This document shows positions 1 to 9,061 of a DNA stretch of 55,376 nt, in pieces. Each line of letters starts with the position of its first letter. Positions within the stretch are counted from its first letter, which is position 1. The DNA comes from Campylobacter sp. TTU_617. Lineage in GTDB: Bacteria > Campylobacterota > Campylobacteria > Campylobacterales > Campylobacteraceae. The translations under genes were made by a program, and so were the position numbers. Under the pieces are notes generated by a model, which worked only from the letters and a program-made list of their open reading frames with translations, did no database searches and was not told where the DNA came from. Location of the stretch: positions 1 through 55,376 of the forward strand of contig NZ_JAENKV010000009.1 of the NCBI RefSeq assembly GCF_016599045.1, given 5' to 3'.

Positions 1-246
1 TTTGTATTGCTTTTATGCTATTTGTATTTATTTTATATTGCTTTATAACCTATATGTTATTTGTATTATTTTATATTTTAACTTTCTATCATTTAATTTT
101 ATTCTATATTTAAACTTATGATTTAATTTATTAAGTATTTTTAAAAGAATAAACCCCAAACAACTTAAAGTCATTTAGGGTTTAGGAGATTAAACTAGTT
201 TATTTATATTTATTCTAAATAACTATTTAGAATTATTTATATTCTT
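1..246. other. AT-rich intergenic segment at the left edge
   Basis: No coding sequence was recognised here. It lies downstream of the minus-strand autotransporter gene. The only structure seen is an imperfect hairpin at 151-183, listed separately. The rest is A/T-rich with short recurring TTTGTATT / TTTATATT words near the edge. Confidence 0.6.
151..183 (-). terminator. Hairpin downstream of the left autotransporter
   Basis: The arms AAACCCcAAA (151-160) and TTTaGGGTTT (174-183) pair over nine of ten positions around a 13-nt loop. On the minus strand the hairpin lies about 64 nt past the autotransporter stop codon and is followed by a T-rich stretch. This fits an intrinsic terminator, possibly bidirectional. 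The mismatch and the imperfect T-run keep confidence low. Confidence 0.4.
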
Positions 247-3200
247 TTACCACACATAATTAAATTGAGCATATCCTGTATGAGTTTTACCATCTTTATC
301 AAACATTCCATTATAGTTTAGACTAAAATAGAAAGCTTCATTAACAGGAATGATTAAAGAAGTAGTTACAAATTTTTGAACTCTTGGTAGATCAAATGTA
401 TCACTTACTTTAACACTACCATATCTAGCCTTAGCTTTTACACTAGGATTGATATTAAACTTAGCTCCAAGTTCTAATGAAGTTTTTAAATTAGGCAACC
501 AATCTCTAAACCATGTAAAGCTTGTTTTAGTAGAGAAGAGATTTAAATAGTTTGCATAGGTTCTCTCTCCTCCATTAACTGTAGCTTGACCTATAGTATT
601 TTGCATAGAGAAAGCCTCTGTATAACCTCCTTCATAGGCTAAACCAACTTCAGGTGAGAATATATCTTTATCTTTAATAAAATTCATACCTAAATTAGCA
701 TTAAGTCCATAAGCATAAGAATTAGGTTCAGCTTTAGCTTCATTATTTCCTATTTTTTTAGTTAAATCATTTTTAATTAAAGCTGTTTTACCTTGAGCTT
801 TAATATAAACTTCTTGTCCTTTTTCTGTAGTAAATAAGGTATTAAAGTATTTTAAACCTGCATAATAAGTTCTATTATTGATATTAAAATAAGTTGAACT
901 CATTTTTGTATCTTCATAACCTGCATATACACCATATATTCCACTATCTTTTAAAGTAGAATAACCTATAATAGTTCCTTTAGTATGTCCTTTACTTTCT
1001 TCATTTAAAGAAAGTTCAACATTCTGTGAAGAAGTATAAGGAAGTATAAATAAAGAGTGTTCTTTATTCATTCCATAAGAAGCATTTTTAAAATCACTCT
1101 TTATATAATCACTTGCATCAGAGTATAAATTACCTTTTTCTTGCATAGCCATTCTTTGAGATTTACTTGAAGAGCTTAAAGTAAAGCTTTGCATAGAATT
1201 ACCCATAACATTATCAATAAAGGTTGATCTTCTTGTTGTAGTAGATACTAAAGATCTAAAGGTTGCTCCTGATATTGAGGCATTAAGGTTAAAATCTGTA
1301 GTAAGCTTTCCTGTTAATGGATCATAATTTAAAGATATTTCTCCTCCACCATTAGTTCCAATATTGCCAATATTGCCTTGATTTACTCCTGTGATAATAT
1401 TATTTATATTGCCTAATTCATCAAGATTAACATTGCTTTGATCAACGGTTATGTTATCTACTTTTACATTAGAAGCTCCACTTCCACCTACAACTACAGT
1501 TTCTAATTTACCTGTGTTTTTATCAGTACTTACTACCCAATCTTTAATTCCAACGCTACCACTTCCATTATTAGTAACTGTGTTGCCGTTTTCATCTTTA
1601 CCTACTGAGCCTTGGTTGGAGATAGTTAAATCTGCATTGCCATTATTAACAATACCTCCACCTATGGTTGCACCTTCACCATTTGAAATTTCAAGATTGT
1701 TATCACTATTATTAGTAATAGATCCACTTATACCTGTATCAGAAGTAGAAGTATTTGTAATAGAATCAAGCTTACCACCTTCCTCTACTACTATACTTCC
1801 TGTAATAGAACCATTACCTGTATTAGTAATACCACCTTCAATAGAACCTCCACTTTCTACTTTGATTTCACCACTAATAGAACCATTACCTTGATTTACT
1901 ATACCAGAACCTCCACTTGAAGAGCTAACACTACCACCTGAAATGATAATACCTCCTGTGCTACCATCTTCACTAGAGCTACTACTACCTATAACACCTT
2001 CATTAACTATACCAGCAGTTCCACCTGTAACTGATCCTGAAATAGTGATTTGAGTATCAATCTCTTTTCCACCTCCTATATAAATACCAGAATTACCACC
2101 ACTTATACTAGCGCCTTCTTTAACTTCAATACCATCAGCTTCTATAGCTTTAGAAGTTTCATTGTCTATATTAATACCATTATTTCCAGCTTTAATGCTA
2201 CTACCTTTTTCTAGGATAATTCTTCCTAGTTTCATAGTACCACCGCTTCCACCAGCACTACCATGATCATAAAAGCTTATACCATTTAAATCAGCTTCTA
2301 TAGTGCCTTTATTAATTATAGTATTAATATAATTTCCAGCTTCTGCTTGGATACCATGAGATTTTGATTTAATAAGACCTTCATTGGTTAAATTATCAAT
2401 AGTGGAAGGGCTTCCATTAAGGGTTGCAAGAGAAATTCCTGCTGCAATAGTATTGCTACTAGTTGATTCTATAGTACCTTTATTAATAAAAGTTCCCATA
2501 GAACTTTTAACTAATTTAATTCCCATAATACCAGAAATTAAACCCTCATTAGTAAAAGTTTTTACTAAACCTTGTAAATATATACCAGTTGAAACATTTA
2601 CATTTATAGAAGCATCTAAAGTTCCTGTGCTTTTTATAGTTCCAGTGTTTGTGAAATTATCTATTGTTGTTCCACTAGCTATATTTACTCCAAAAGTACT
2701 ATTAGTGTTTATAATTCCACTATTGTTAAAAGTTTTAATTTCTGTATTACCAAGATAAATACTTTCGCCATTGTTCGAATGAATAGTTCCACTATTGCTA
2801 AAATTATTGATTGTAGATTTATTATCAGATTTTCCCCAAGTTGTGATTGCATATTTAGAAGAACCATTTCCTATAATGCCTTCATTAATAAAAGTTTCTA
2901 TAGTAGAACCACCGCCACTACTACCTCCTATACTAACACTAGCTTTACTGCTTCCACCTATAAGTGTTCCTTGGTTTTTAAAAGTAGAAATGGAATTTCC
3001 TTGTGTAAAATTTATAGCATTAGCATTAGCACTAGAAGCAATAATACTTCCACCACTTTCATTAGTAAAAGTATTTATGTTAGCATTAGCTGCGATATTA
3101 ATACCATTAGTATTACTACTTTGAATAGTTCCACTATTGGTAAAATTCTCTATACTTGTTCCACTAGCTAAACCTATTCCATAATTTCCACCACCTTGAA

Positions 3201-4216
3201 TAGTTCCACTATTGGTAAAATTATTGATTGTTGTTCCACTAGTTAAATTAATTCCATAACCGCTGTTACTTTTAATAGTTCCACTATTGGTAAAAGTTTG
3301 AATATCAGTATTGCTAAAATAAATAGCTTCATTTATCGAATGAATAGTTCCACTATTGGTAAAATTATTGATTGTAGATTTATTATCGCTGTTTCCCCAA
3401 ACTGTGATACCAAATTTAGAAACACCATTTCCTATAATGCCTTCATTAGTGAAGGTATCTATGGTAACACCATTTTGATTGTTAGTTCCTAAATTAACAC
3501 TAGCTTTACTGCTTCCACCTATAAGTGTTCCTTGGTTTAAAAAGGTAGAAATAGAATTTCCTTGTGCAAAATTTATAGCACTAGAACTAGAACTAGAAGC
3601 AATAATACTTCCGCTACTTTCATTGGTAAAAGTATTTATATTGACACTATTTTCAATATCAATTGCATTATTGCTACTTTGAATAGTCCCGCTATTATTA
3701 AAATTATTAATAGTAGAATCTTTCCAAATTTTAATACCAAATTTAGAATTATTATTTCCTATAGTGCCACTATTTTCAAAGCTTTCTATGGTAGCACCAC
3801 TTTGATTATTTGATTCTCCTATTTTTATGGCTGCTGCATCGCTTTTGCTTGATAAGAATCCTTCATTTTTAAAAGTAGAAGTTGAAGAGTTTCCTTGGAA
3901 ATTTAAAGCTGGACCAGAGTTTACTTGTATAGTTCCACTGCTTCCTATAGTAAGAGTATTGCCAGAGTTACTTACAGTATGAGTTGAATTTTGCGATGTA
4001 TTTATATTAGTGCTTGTTCCATTTTGCGAACTATAAAAACTAGGCGAATTATCGCTATCATCACTATAAGTTTCTACATTAGCTGTAGCATAAGAATAAG
4101 AACTTAAAAAAGAGATTGTAACTAAAGAAAGAACTAGTTTTTTAGATGAATGAGAATGGTTTTTTTCAATCCCCCCCCCCCGTTAATATTTCTTTTTTAA
4201 ATAAACTATGGCTCAT
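247..4216 (-). CDS. capA: CapA-like phase-variable autotransporter adhesin, currently OFF (frameshift in poly-G)
   Basis: This is a large type V autotransporter. I place the start at the ATG at 4216, about 8 nt after an AAGGAGG ribosome binding site. The leader MSHSLFKKEILTGGG runs into a G11 tract (plus-strand C 4171-4181). With 11 G the frame reads Asp then TGA after 16 codons. With 10 or 13 G it opens into IEKNHSHSSKK, a hydrophobic signal peptide (LVLSLVTISFLSSYSYA) and an uninterrupted frame to the stop at 247, about 1,322 aa in total. I translated 2521-4170 by hand and found no other stop. The passenger is full of short FTNSGTI-type units typical of a beta-helix. The last ~280 residues look like an autotransporter beta-barrel ending in an aromatic residue (NYVW). 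No lipobox cysteine is visible in the signal peptide. Because the first in-frame ATG after the tract lies at 2526, gene finders would call only the C-terminal 759 aa. CapA in C. jejuni is linked to adhesion. This copy could equally be the paralogue called CapB, so the symbol is tentative. Confidence 0.8.
2680..3561 (-). repeat. Tandem ~187-residue super-repeat in the autotransporter passenger
   Basis: On the minus strand, the unit beginning GNSISTFLNQGTLIGGSSKAS at 3561 recurs as GNSISTFKNQGTLIGGSSKAS at 3000, exactly 561 bp (187 codons) later. Both units then pass through GIIGNG, a TxWG/VWG segment, NKSTINNF and NSGTIHS in the same order. The second copy diverges towards 2680. The short FTNSGTI units are nested inside. 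Such in-frame direct repeats allow the passenger to change length by recombination. Confidence 0.75.
3198..3312 (-). repeat. Inverted repeat arm C, passenger segment (partner 55262-55376)
   Basis: The minus strand here is identical over 115 bp to 55262-55376 on the plus strand. The match is cut off by the window edge on the right copy, so the true arm may be longer. It encodes the passenger stretch around QTFTNSGTIKSNSGYG. It forms the innermost coding part of the inverted repeat that brackets the central ~50 kb. Confidence 0.9.
4066..4181 (-). repeat. Inverted repeat arm B, poly-G tract plus signal peptide (partner 54699-54814)
   Basis: The minus strand is identical over 116 bp to 54699-54814, starting with the 11-G tract and continuing through the signal peptide to VETY. 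Just before the tract (the start-codon leader) the two copies are unrelated, so this arm is separated from arm A by a non-matching block. That mosaic pattern suggests gene conversion or past recombination. Confidence 0.9.
4171..4181 (-). repeat. Poly-G phase-variation tract (G11) of the left autotransporter
   Basis: Eleven C on the plus strand, read as G11 in the gene, lie 12 codons after the start. The phase follows tract length: 10 or 13 gives an open frame, and the 11 observed gives a TGA stop directly after the tract. Tracts of this kind in Campylobacter are known slip-strand contingency loci. Homopolymer length is also the part of a sequence most prone to assembly error. Confidence 0.9.
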
Positions 4217-4270
4217 TATCAACCTCCTTATAGTTTAAATTTAATTTATTTGTTATAAAAAGAAATAAAA

Positions 4271-4505
4271 AAAGAATAATAAATCCAAATCATAGATTAT
4301 GCGTAATGATAAAAAAAATTTTCTTAAAGTTATATTAAGCAAACTTTTAGATATTTTTAATATTAATTTTATATTTATAAAATAAAAACTAATCAATTTA
4401 ATATAATAATCTTTGAAAGAATAAAAATAAAACTATTAAATAATATTAGTTTTATTTTTAAATTTAAAATATATTGGAGCTTTATTTATATAAAAAATAT
4501 TTTTT
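4271..4505 (-). repeat. Inverted repeat arm A, 235 bp upstream region (partner 54373-54607)
   Basis: The minus strand matches plus-strand 54373-54607 with two substitutions in 235 bp when read by eye. The arm ends 54 bp before each start codon, where the two copies diverge sharply. It is non-coding and upstream of both autotransporter genes, so it probably carries a shared promoter. Confidence 0.9.
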
Positions 4506-4686
4506 TTGGTTTTTAGATTGTTTTTTAAATAATTTAAATTATATAAGGTTTATATTGGATAATAAAATAATAAATAACAAAAAGATAAAAATATATATAA
4601 AATTTTAAAATATCATAAAATTAAAGTTACAAATATTTAATCAATTTGAAAATCTATCTTAATAATTGTAAAAATTAACATAGGTT

Positions 4687-4692
4687 TATAAT
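4687..4692 (+). promoter_or_regulatory. -10 box TATAAT of the cupin gene
   Basis: A perfect TATAAT preceded by GGTT matches the Campylobacter sigma-70 pattern, which has no conserved -35. Transcription would start near 4699, giving a leader of about 39 nt before the ATG at 4738. This supports 4738 over the upstream in-frame codon at 4699. Confidence 0.55.
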
Positions 4693-4737
4693 TTACATTT
4701 GGTTTTTTGTTACAATCAAATCAAAAAGGAAGTTTTT

Positions 4738-5079
4738 ATGAAAGTTACAAAATGGAGCAGGGCGGATTTTAGCCCAAAGGAAGTTAAAATCAATATTTTA
4801 ATCGACAATGAAAGTGGTAAGGAAATTCAAATTTTAATGGCTAAAGATAGCATCATGAAAGAACATAAGGCTCCATTTGCTATACATGTTCAGGTTTTAA
4901 GCGGTAAAATTTGGTTTGAAGTAGAAAATAAGAAATTAGAACTAAATGCTTTAGATATGATAAGCTTAGCAGCAAATGTGTCTCATTCTTTAGGTGGAAT
5001 ACAAGATTCTATTATAAGGCTTAGTTTAAGTAAATTTGATAGCATTCAAAGGGTTAGTGCTGTGCTTAAGAAGCCTTAA
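4738..5079 (+). CDS. Small cupin-domain protein
   Basis: A 113-aa protein with a single conserved beta-barrel (cupin) fold. The hallmarks are the KEHKAPFAIHVQVLSGKIWFEVENKKLELNA-type pattern split around residues 40-75, with histidines at both ends and a later HSLGG. Cupins of this size bind a metal or small ligand. No substrate can be inferred. I start at 4738 because AAGGAAG lies 5 nt upstream and the predicted transcript begins near 4699. The longer frame from 4699 adds 13 residues and would leave no leader. The stop lies 6 bp from the stop of the convergent methyltransferase gene. Confidence 0.7.
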   Translation: MKVTKWSRADFSPKEVKINILIDNESGKEIQILMAKDSIMKEHKAPFAIHVQVLSGKIWFEVENKKLELNALDMISLAANVSHSLGGIQDSIIRLSLSKFDSIQRVSAVLKKP

Positions 5080-5085
5080 TGCAAT

Positions 5086-5862
5086 TTATGACTTGTTTAA
5101 ATGATTGATCACAGGATCTGTTTTGTGAATGGCTAAAATATTGATCCCAGATTGGAAAATTTCATATTCTAAATTTTTTAATATATCAATGATATCTTGA
5201 GAATTTGATTTAATAATTTCAATCTGTAATATAGGTTTAAAAGTTTTAAGATGGTTTAGACAACCAAGTAAAACTTCTTGTTCCATACCTTCTACGTCTA
5301 TCTTAATAAAATCAAGTCTTTTAAAAGCAAAGCTATCAAGTTTTAGATAAGGAACTTTTTCTTTTTTTTGAGGCATTTGTCCTATGAATTCGTTATTTGA
5401 TTTTAGCTCCAAACTACCAAAAGAGGCTTTTTGGGTATAATCTGGAACTAAAATTTCAAGCTCTTTTTGGTTTTTATGGGGATTGCCAATAGCCGCGTGT
5501 ATTGCTTTTGCGTTATAGCAATTATTAATTGCTATATTTCCTGCTAAAGCATAAAAAAGTCTTTCTTGTACTTTAAAAGCTAATACCCCCCCCCAATCTT
5601 GCATTTCTATAGCCCATTTGATAGTATGAGCACCGATATTTGCACCGCAGTCTATCGCAAAAACATTATCTTTATAATATTTTCTACGCAATTTTAAAAG
5701 AGTAAGGCAAAGATCAATTTCTTCTGGATCAAAACTGCCATAATTTAAAAATTGAAAACCAACTCCATAACTTCCCTTTGGTGTATCGTGTCTATCTAGA
5801 TGATTGATGATCATTGTTCCATTGTTTGTGGCAGCTAATATAAAGGGTAAAGGTCTTTTCAT
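5086..5862 (-). CDS. FkbM-family SAM-dependent methyltransferase, phase-variable (ON)
   Basis: A 258-aa protein with the FkbM fold. SAM motif I (FAIDCGANIGAHT) is at residues 68-80, QERLFYALAGNIAINNC follows at about 99-115, and FIKIDVEGMEQEVL is a conserved acidic motif. A G9 tract (plus-strand C 5586-5594) encodes W90-G91-G92-V93 and is in frame here, so the gene is ON. Related proteins usually carry an acidic residue in the strand before QER (AFEAQER or IEAQER type). Here residue 97 is Lys, in a LAFKVQER context, which may affect SAM binding. The start is 4 bp past the aspB stop and has only a weak ribosome binding site, so it is probably co-transcribed with aspB. Its acceptor substrate is unknown; a surface sugar is a reasonable guess for this family in Campylobacter. 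Confidence 0.75.
   Translation of the reverse strand: MKRPLPFILAATNNGTMIINHLDRHDTPKGSYGVGFQFLNYGSFDPEEIDLCLTLLKLRRKYYKDNVFAIDCGANIGAHTIKWAIEMQDWGGVLAFKVQERLFYALAGNIAINNCYNAKAIHAAIGNPHKNQKELEILVPDYTQKASFGSLELKSNNEFIGQMPQKKEKVPYLKLDSFAFKRLDFIKIDVEGMEQEVLLGCLNHLKTFKPILQIEIIKSNSQDIIDILKNLEYEIFQSGINILAIHKTDPVINHLNKS
5586..5594 (-). repeat. Poly-G tract (G9) inside the FkbM methyltransferase gene
   Basis: Nine C on the plus strand lie in mid-gene, directly after SAM motif I. The observed length keeps the frame open. Gain or loss of one G would cut the protein soon after residue 92. This matches the usual design of Campylobacter contingency genes. Confidence 0.85.
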
Positions 5863-5866
5863 AATA

Positions 5867-7036
5867 TTACTTATAATTTGTGATAAAATGACTTATTTTT
5901 TCTAAGCCTTTTGTAATGAGTTCATTGCTAGTGGCATATGAAAGTCTAAAATATCCATTCATGCCAAATCCTATGCCTGGAACAACAGCAACTTTTTCTT
6001 GCTCTAATAGTTTTTGACAAAATTTCATAGAATCTTTTTCGATTTTTTGTATATTTACAAAAAGATAAAAAGCACCCTCTGGTTTATATACACTAATTTT
6101 TGGAGTATTGTTTAGTATACTTAGAGCTAGATTGCGACGTTTTTCAAAAATTTGACGCATTGATTCTATATCTTTATCGCAATCTCCATTTAAGGCCGGG
6201 ATAGCTGCATATTGAGAGATGGAACAAATGTTTGAGGTGCTTTGTCCTTGAAGTCTTTTAACAGCTGAAATTAAGTCTTTATTTTTACTGGCCATATAAC
6301 CAAAACGCCATCCTGGCATAGCTCCGCATTTGCTAAGTCCATTTATAGTTACAGTGCGTTTTAACGCATCTTCGCTTATACTTGCAAAAGCTGTAAAATC
6401 AAAATTATCATAACGAAGTTTTTCATAAATTTCATCGCTTAATACTACGATATTTGTGCCTTCTAAAACTTTGGCAATTTGGGTTAGTTCTTCTTTGGAG
6501 TAAATTGAGCCTACGGGATTTGATGGAGAGTTTAACATCAATACTTTAGTTTTATCACTAATGCTATTTTTAAGTTGTTGCGCTGTGATTTTAAAGCCAT
6601 TTGATTCTAAAGCTTTTATAAATACAGGCTTGCCTCCGGCAAATTTTACCATTTCAGGATAGCTTACCCAATAAGGAGTAGGGATAATAACTTCATCACC
6701 TTCTTCAACAAGACATTCTATACATTCAAATAAAGAATGTTTTGCACCAACGTTTGTGATAATTTCATTTATTTCATAATCAAGATTGTTATCTCTTTTG
6801 AGTTTGGTTTGTATAGCTTTTAAAACTTCATTTAAACCTACAACAGCAGTATATTTTCCGCAACCTTTTTCAATAGCGGCTATAGCAGCATCTTTTATGG
6901 CTTTTGGTGTGTCAAAATCAGGTTCTCCGGTTGAAAGACTTATGATATCTTCGCCTTTGGCTTTAAGCTCATTTGCAAGTGTGGCAATAGCTAAAGTGAT
7001 AGATTCTTCTAAAACTTTAGATCTTTTTGTAAGCAT
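5867..7036 (-). CDS. aspB: Aspartate aminotransferase (class I PLP-dependent)
   Basis: A 389-aa fold-type I aminotransferase, which would convert oxaloacetate and glutamate to aspartate and 2-oxoglutarate in the cytoplasm. Visible features are SLSTGEPDFDTP near residue 37, SPSNPVGS near 170, the SDEIYEKLRYD segment near 200, and the PLP lysine in NGLSKCGAMPGWRFGY near 235. The C-terminal FRLSYATS carries the substrate-binding arginine. AAAGGA lies upstream of the ATG, and a TAGAAT box at 7062-7067 fits its promoter. The FkbM gene follows after 4 bp. Confidence 0.92.
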   Translation of the reverse strand: MLTKRSKVLEESITLAIATLANELKAKGEDIISLSTGEPDFDTPKAIKDAAIAAIEKGCGKYTAVVGLNEVLKAIQTKLKRDNNLDYEINEIITNVGAKHSLFECIECLVEEGDEVIIPTPYWVSYPEMVKFAGGKPVFIKALESNGFKITAQQLKNSISDKTKVLMLNSPSNPVGSIYSKEELTQIAKVLEGTNIVVLSDEIYEKLRYDNFDFTAFASISEDALKRTVTINGLSKCGAMPGWRFGYMASKNKDLISAVKRLQGQSTSNICSISQYAAIPALNGDCDKDIESMRQIFEKRRNLALSILNNTPKISVYKPEGAFYLFVNIQKIEKDSMKFCQKLLEQEKVAVVPGIGFGMNGYFRLSYATSNELITKGLEKISHFITNYK

Positions 7037-7061
7037 TTTTATCCTTTAATTTTTTTATTTT

Positions 7062-7067
7062 ATTCTA
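7062..7067 (-). promoter_or_regulatory. -10 box TAGAAT upstream of aspB
   Basis: On the minus strand a GATAGAAT sequence lies about 26 nt before the aspB ATG and just upstream of an A-rich leader with AAAGGA. It fits the Campylobacter -10 pattern. No -35 was expected or seen. Confidence 0.45.
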
Positions 7068-7188
7068 TCAAAAAAATATATTTGAGCATTGAAAAAATAT
7101 AAAAAACTCTAATTAAAATCAAAAATGTGGTAAATTGGTAATATTTGTTAAATAAGTAAGATATAACTTAAGATTTTTACTGAGAATT

Positions 7189-7219
7189 TAATATAAGTAG
7201 TATTTTACTGCTTATATTA
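7189..7219 (-). terminator. 14-bp hairpin at the speA stop codon
   Basis: The arms 7189-7202 and 7206-7219 pair with one mismatch around a TTT loop. The inner arm contains the speA stop codon. No good T-run follows on the minus strand, so the hairpin may act as an mRNA 3' stabiliser rather than a strong terminator. Confidence 0.45.
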
Positions 7220-9061
7220 ACTTTCTTTTCCATCTATGCTTTTTAAATAACCATTGTCATTTAAGAAAAGGTATAATTCTCCTAAGATATGTTTTTTTTG
7301 TTTTTCATCTACTAGTTTTGAATTAGTGATTCTTTCATTTAATATATCCATAATAGCGTGTATATCATAGTCTAGATCTTCTAAAGTATCAAGAATAGAT
7401 TGTGCTTCTATAATGCTTTCTATTTCATAGGATTTTTGATTTATGCTAATTGTTGCTTCGGTTGGATGGGTAAAAAGATTGTGCTTCATTCCTAAAACTT
7501 CTTGATAAGCACCTACTAAGAAAAATCCTAAGAAATAATTTTCTTTTTCCAAATCTACATCGTGTAAGAATAAAGGTTTGTCTTTAGAATATGCGATTTC
7601 TCCATCACTATCACAAGTTATATCCCAAATGCTTGCACTTCTTGTAGGTTTTTTGTCTAATCTATCAAGAGGCATTATAGGGAAATTTTGATTTAGGCCC
7701 CAAAAATCAGGCATACTTTGAAAAAGTGAAAAATTGATTAGATATCTTTCTTGCACTTCATCTTGTATAGCGAGTAAATCTGTGGTATTTTGTTTATCTC
7801 CTACTAATAGTATGGCTTTTTTTGTGATTAGATGAGTTAGAATTTCGGCATTGGATCTATCTTGTAAATCTACATAACCTAAATCAAAAAGGGTTAAAAT
7901 GCTTTCTAGATGATCTATACTATCATGTAAATATTCTAAGGCATTGGAAGGTTTTATGCTTTTGTAAAGATCATAAAGCTCGTCGATAAGCTTGGGATTT
8001 GTTTTTTTAAGCAAAAGTTTGCTTTCTGTGTATTCTTGTGAGAAAAGCTCTAATACAGGGGCAATTAATACAGCGTGATTTGCAGCTACAAAACGACCGC
8101 TTTCTATAAAAATATCAGGTTCAAGATCTTTTTTTTGTTCGGCAATATTTTTTAAGATAAAAACAACGTCGTTGGCGTATTCTCTTAGAGTATAATTTCT
8201 GCTTTTATCATTTTTAAATTGAGAGTATTCTACGGCTAAGCCTCCGCCAAGATTAATGGCTTTTAAATTTTTTGCTCCCATTTTTCTAAGTTCGGTATAA
8301 ATATTTCCCACTTCATTAAGAGCCTTTTTTAAAGGGTGAATTTCTGTAATTTGCGATCCTAGATGAAAATGAATCATAGTAAATTGATCTAAAAGTTTGT
8401 TTTCTTTTAATAAATTGATAGCTTCTATAAGTTCAGTTGAAGTAAGACCAAATTTTGAATTAATTCCTCCGCTTTTTGCCCAAATTCCAACCCCTGCTGA
8501 ATGAAGACGCACTCTTAAGCCTATATTTGGTTTTGGTTTAAAACGCTCTTTTGCTATATCAATGATGGCTTTTAGTTCATTTAGTCCTTCTATGGTTAAA
8601 GTGATATTATGTCCCATTTCAGCAGCTATGAAACCTATATTGATAAGTTCTCTATCTTTAAAGCCATTTACTGTAATAGGTGCTTTTTCATTATTGTAAG
8701 CCATAGCAAGTAAAAGTTCAGCCTTGCTACCTGCTTCTAATCCATAATTATAATTTTTTCCAAGTCTGACAAGATTTTTAACAAAACCTGGGTATTGATT
8801 TACTTTTAGGGGATAAACAGCGTTAAAATTTCCTTTATAAGAGAATTCTTTTCTAGCTTTATCAAAACTTCCATAAATATTTTCAATTTGTTTTTGTATA
8901 AGGTGTGGAAAACGTAAAAGCAAAGGACCTTTATAGCCATCATCACGTAGAGATTTAACTATATCGATAATGGCTGGATTTTCTCCATGATTGATACATA
9001 CTTTACCATTTTTAATGATAAAATTATTATCCCCCCAAATATCAATGCCGTAATTTGTCAT
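7217..9061 (-). CDS. speA: Biosynthetic arginine decarboxylase
   Basis: A 614-aa PLP enzyme of the SpeA family that makes agmatine from arginine for polyamine synthesis. The PLP-binding lysine is K86 in AVYPLKVNQ. The N-terminal motif YGIDIWG and the later GLEAGSKAELL, FHLGSQI, NLGGGLAVEY and ESGRFVAANHAV match the family. Length is close to the usual ~630 aa. The ATG overlaps the hisS stop by 4 bp, so it belongs to the same operon. A short G6 run in codons 9-11 is not long enough to be a contingency tract. Confidence 0.93.
   Translation of the reverse strand: MTNYGIDIWGDNNFIIKNGKVCINHGENPAIIDIVKSLRDDGYKGPLLLRFPHLIQKQIENIYGSFDKARKEFSYKGNFNAVYPLKVNQYPGFVKNLVRLGKNYNYGLEAGSKAELLLAMAYNNEKAPITVNGFKDRELINIGFIAAEMGHNITLTIEGLNELKAIIDIAKERFKPKPNIGLRVRLHSAGVGIWAKSGGINSKFGLTSTELIEAINLLKENKLLDQFTMIHFHLGSQITEIHPLKKALNEVGNIYTELRKMGAKNLKAINLGGGLAVEYSQFKNDKSRNYTLREYANDVVFILKNIAEQKKDLEPDIFIESGRFVAANHAVLIAPVLELFSQEYTESKLLLKKTNPKLIDELYDLYKSIKPSNALEYLHDSIDHLESILTLFDLGYVDLQDRSNAEILTHLITKKAILLVGDKQNTTDLLAIQDEVQERYLINFSLFQSMPDFWGLNQNFPIMPLDRLDKKPTRSASIWDITCDSDGEIAYSKDKPLFLHDVDLEKENYFLGFFLVGAYQEVLGMKHNLFTHPTEATISINQKSYEIESIIEAQSILDTLEDLDYDIHAIMDILNERITNSKLVDEKQKKHILGELYLFLNDNGYLKSIDGKES

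Larger units (their letters stand above)
4217..4737. other. Intergenic region with promoter arm of the autotransporter and promoter of the cupin gene
   Basis: This is a 521-bp gap between divergent genes. Positions 4271-4505 form inverted repeat arm A, which should hold the autotransporter promoter. I could not single out its -10 box. Positions 4506-4680 are A/T-rich with no recognisable gene. A clear TATAAT for the plus-strand gene lies at 4687-4692. Confidence 0.6.

Noticed and set aside
1451-3813. Several plus-strand open frames opposite the left autotransporter
   Set aside because: They are the antisense of the repetitive Asn/Ser/Thr passenger, have no ribosome binding sites and read as low-complexity Pro/Leu/Ile or Ser/Thr proteins.
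9031-9036. Run of six C in the 5' end of speA as a possible phase-variation tract
   Set aside because: G6 is below the length (8 or more) at which Campylobacter tracts usually switch, and it falls in a conserved WGD segment of speA.
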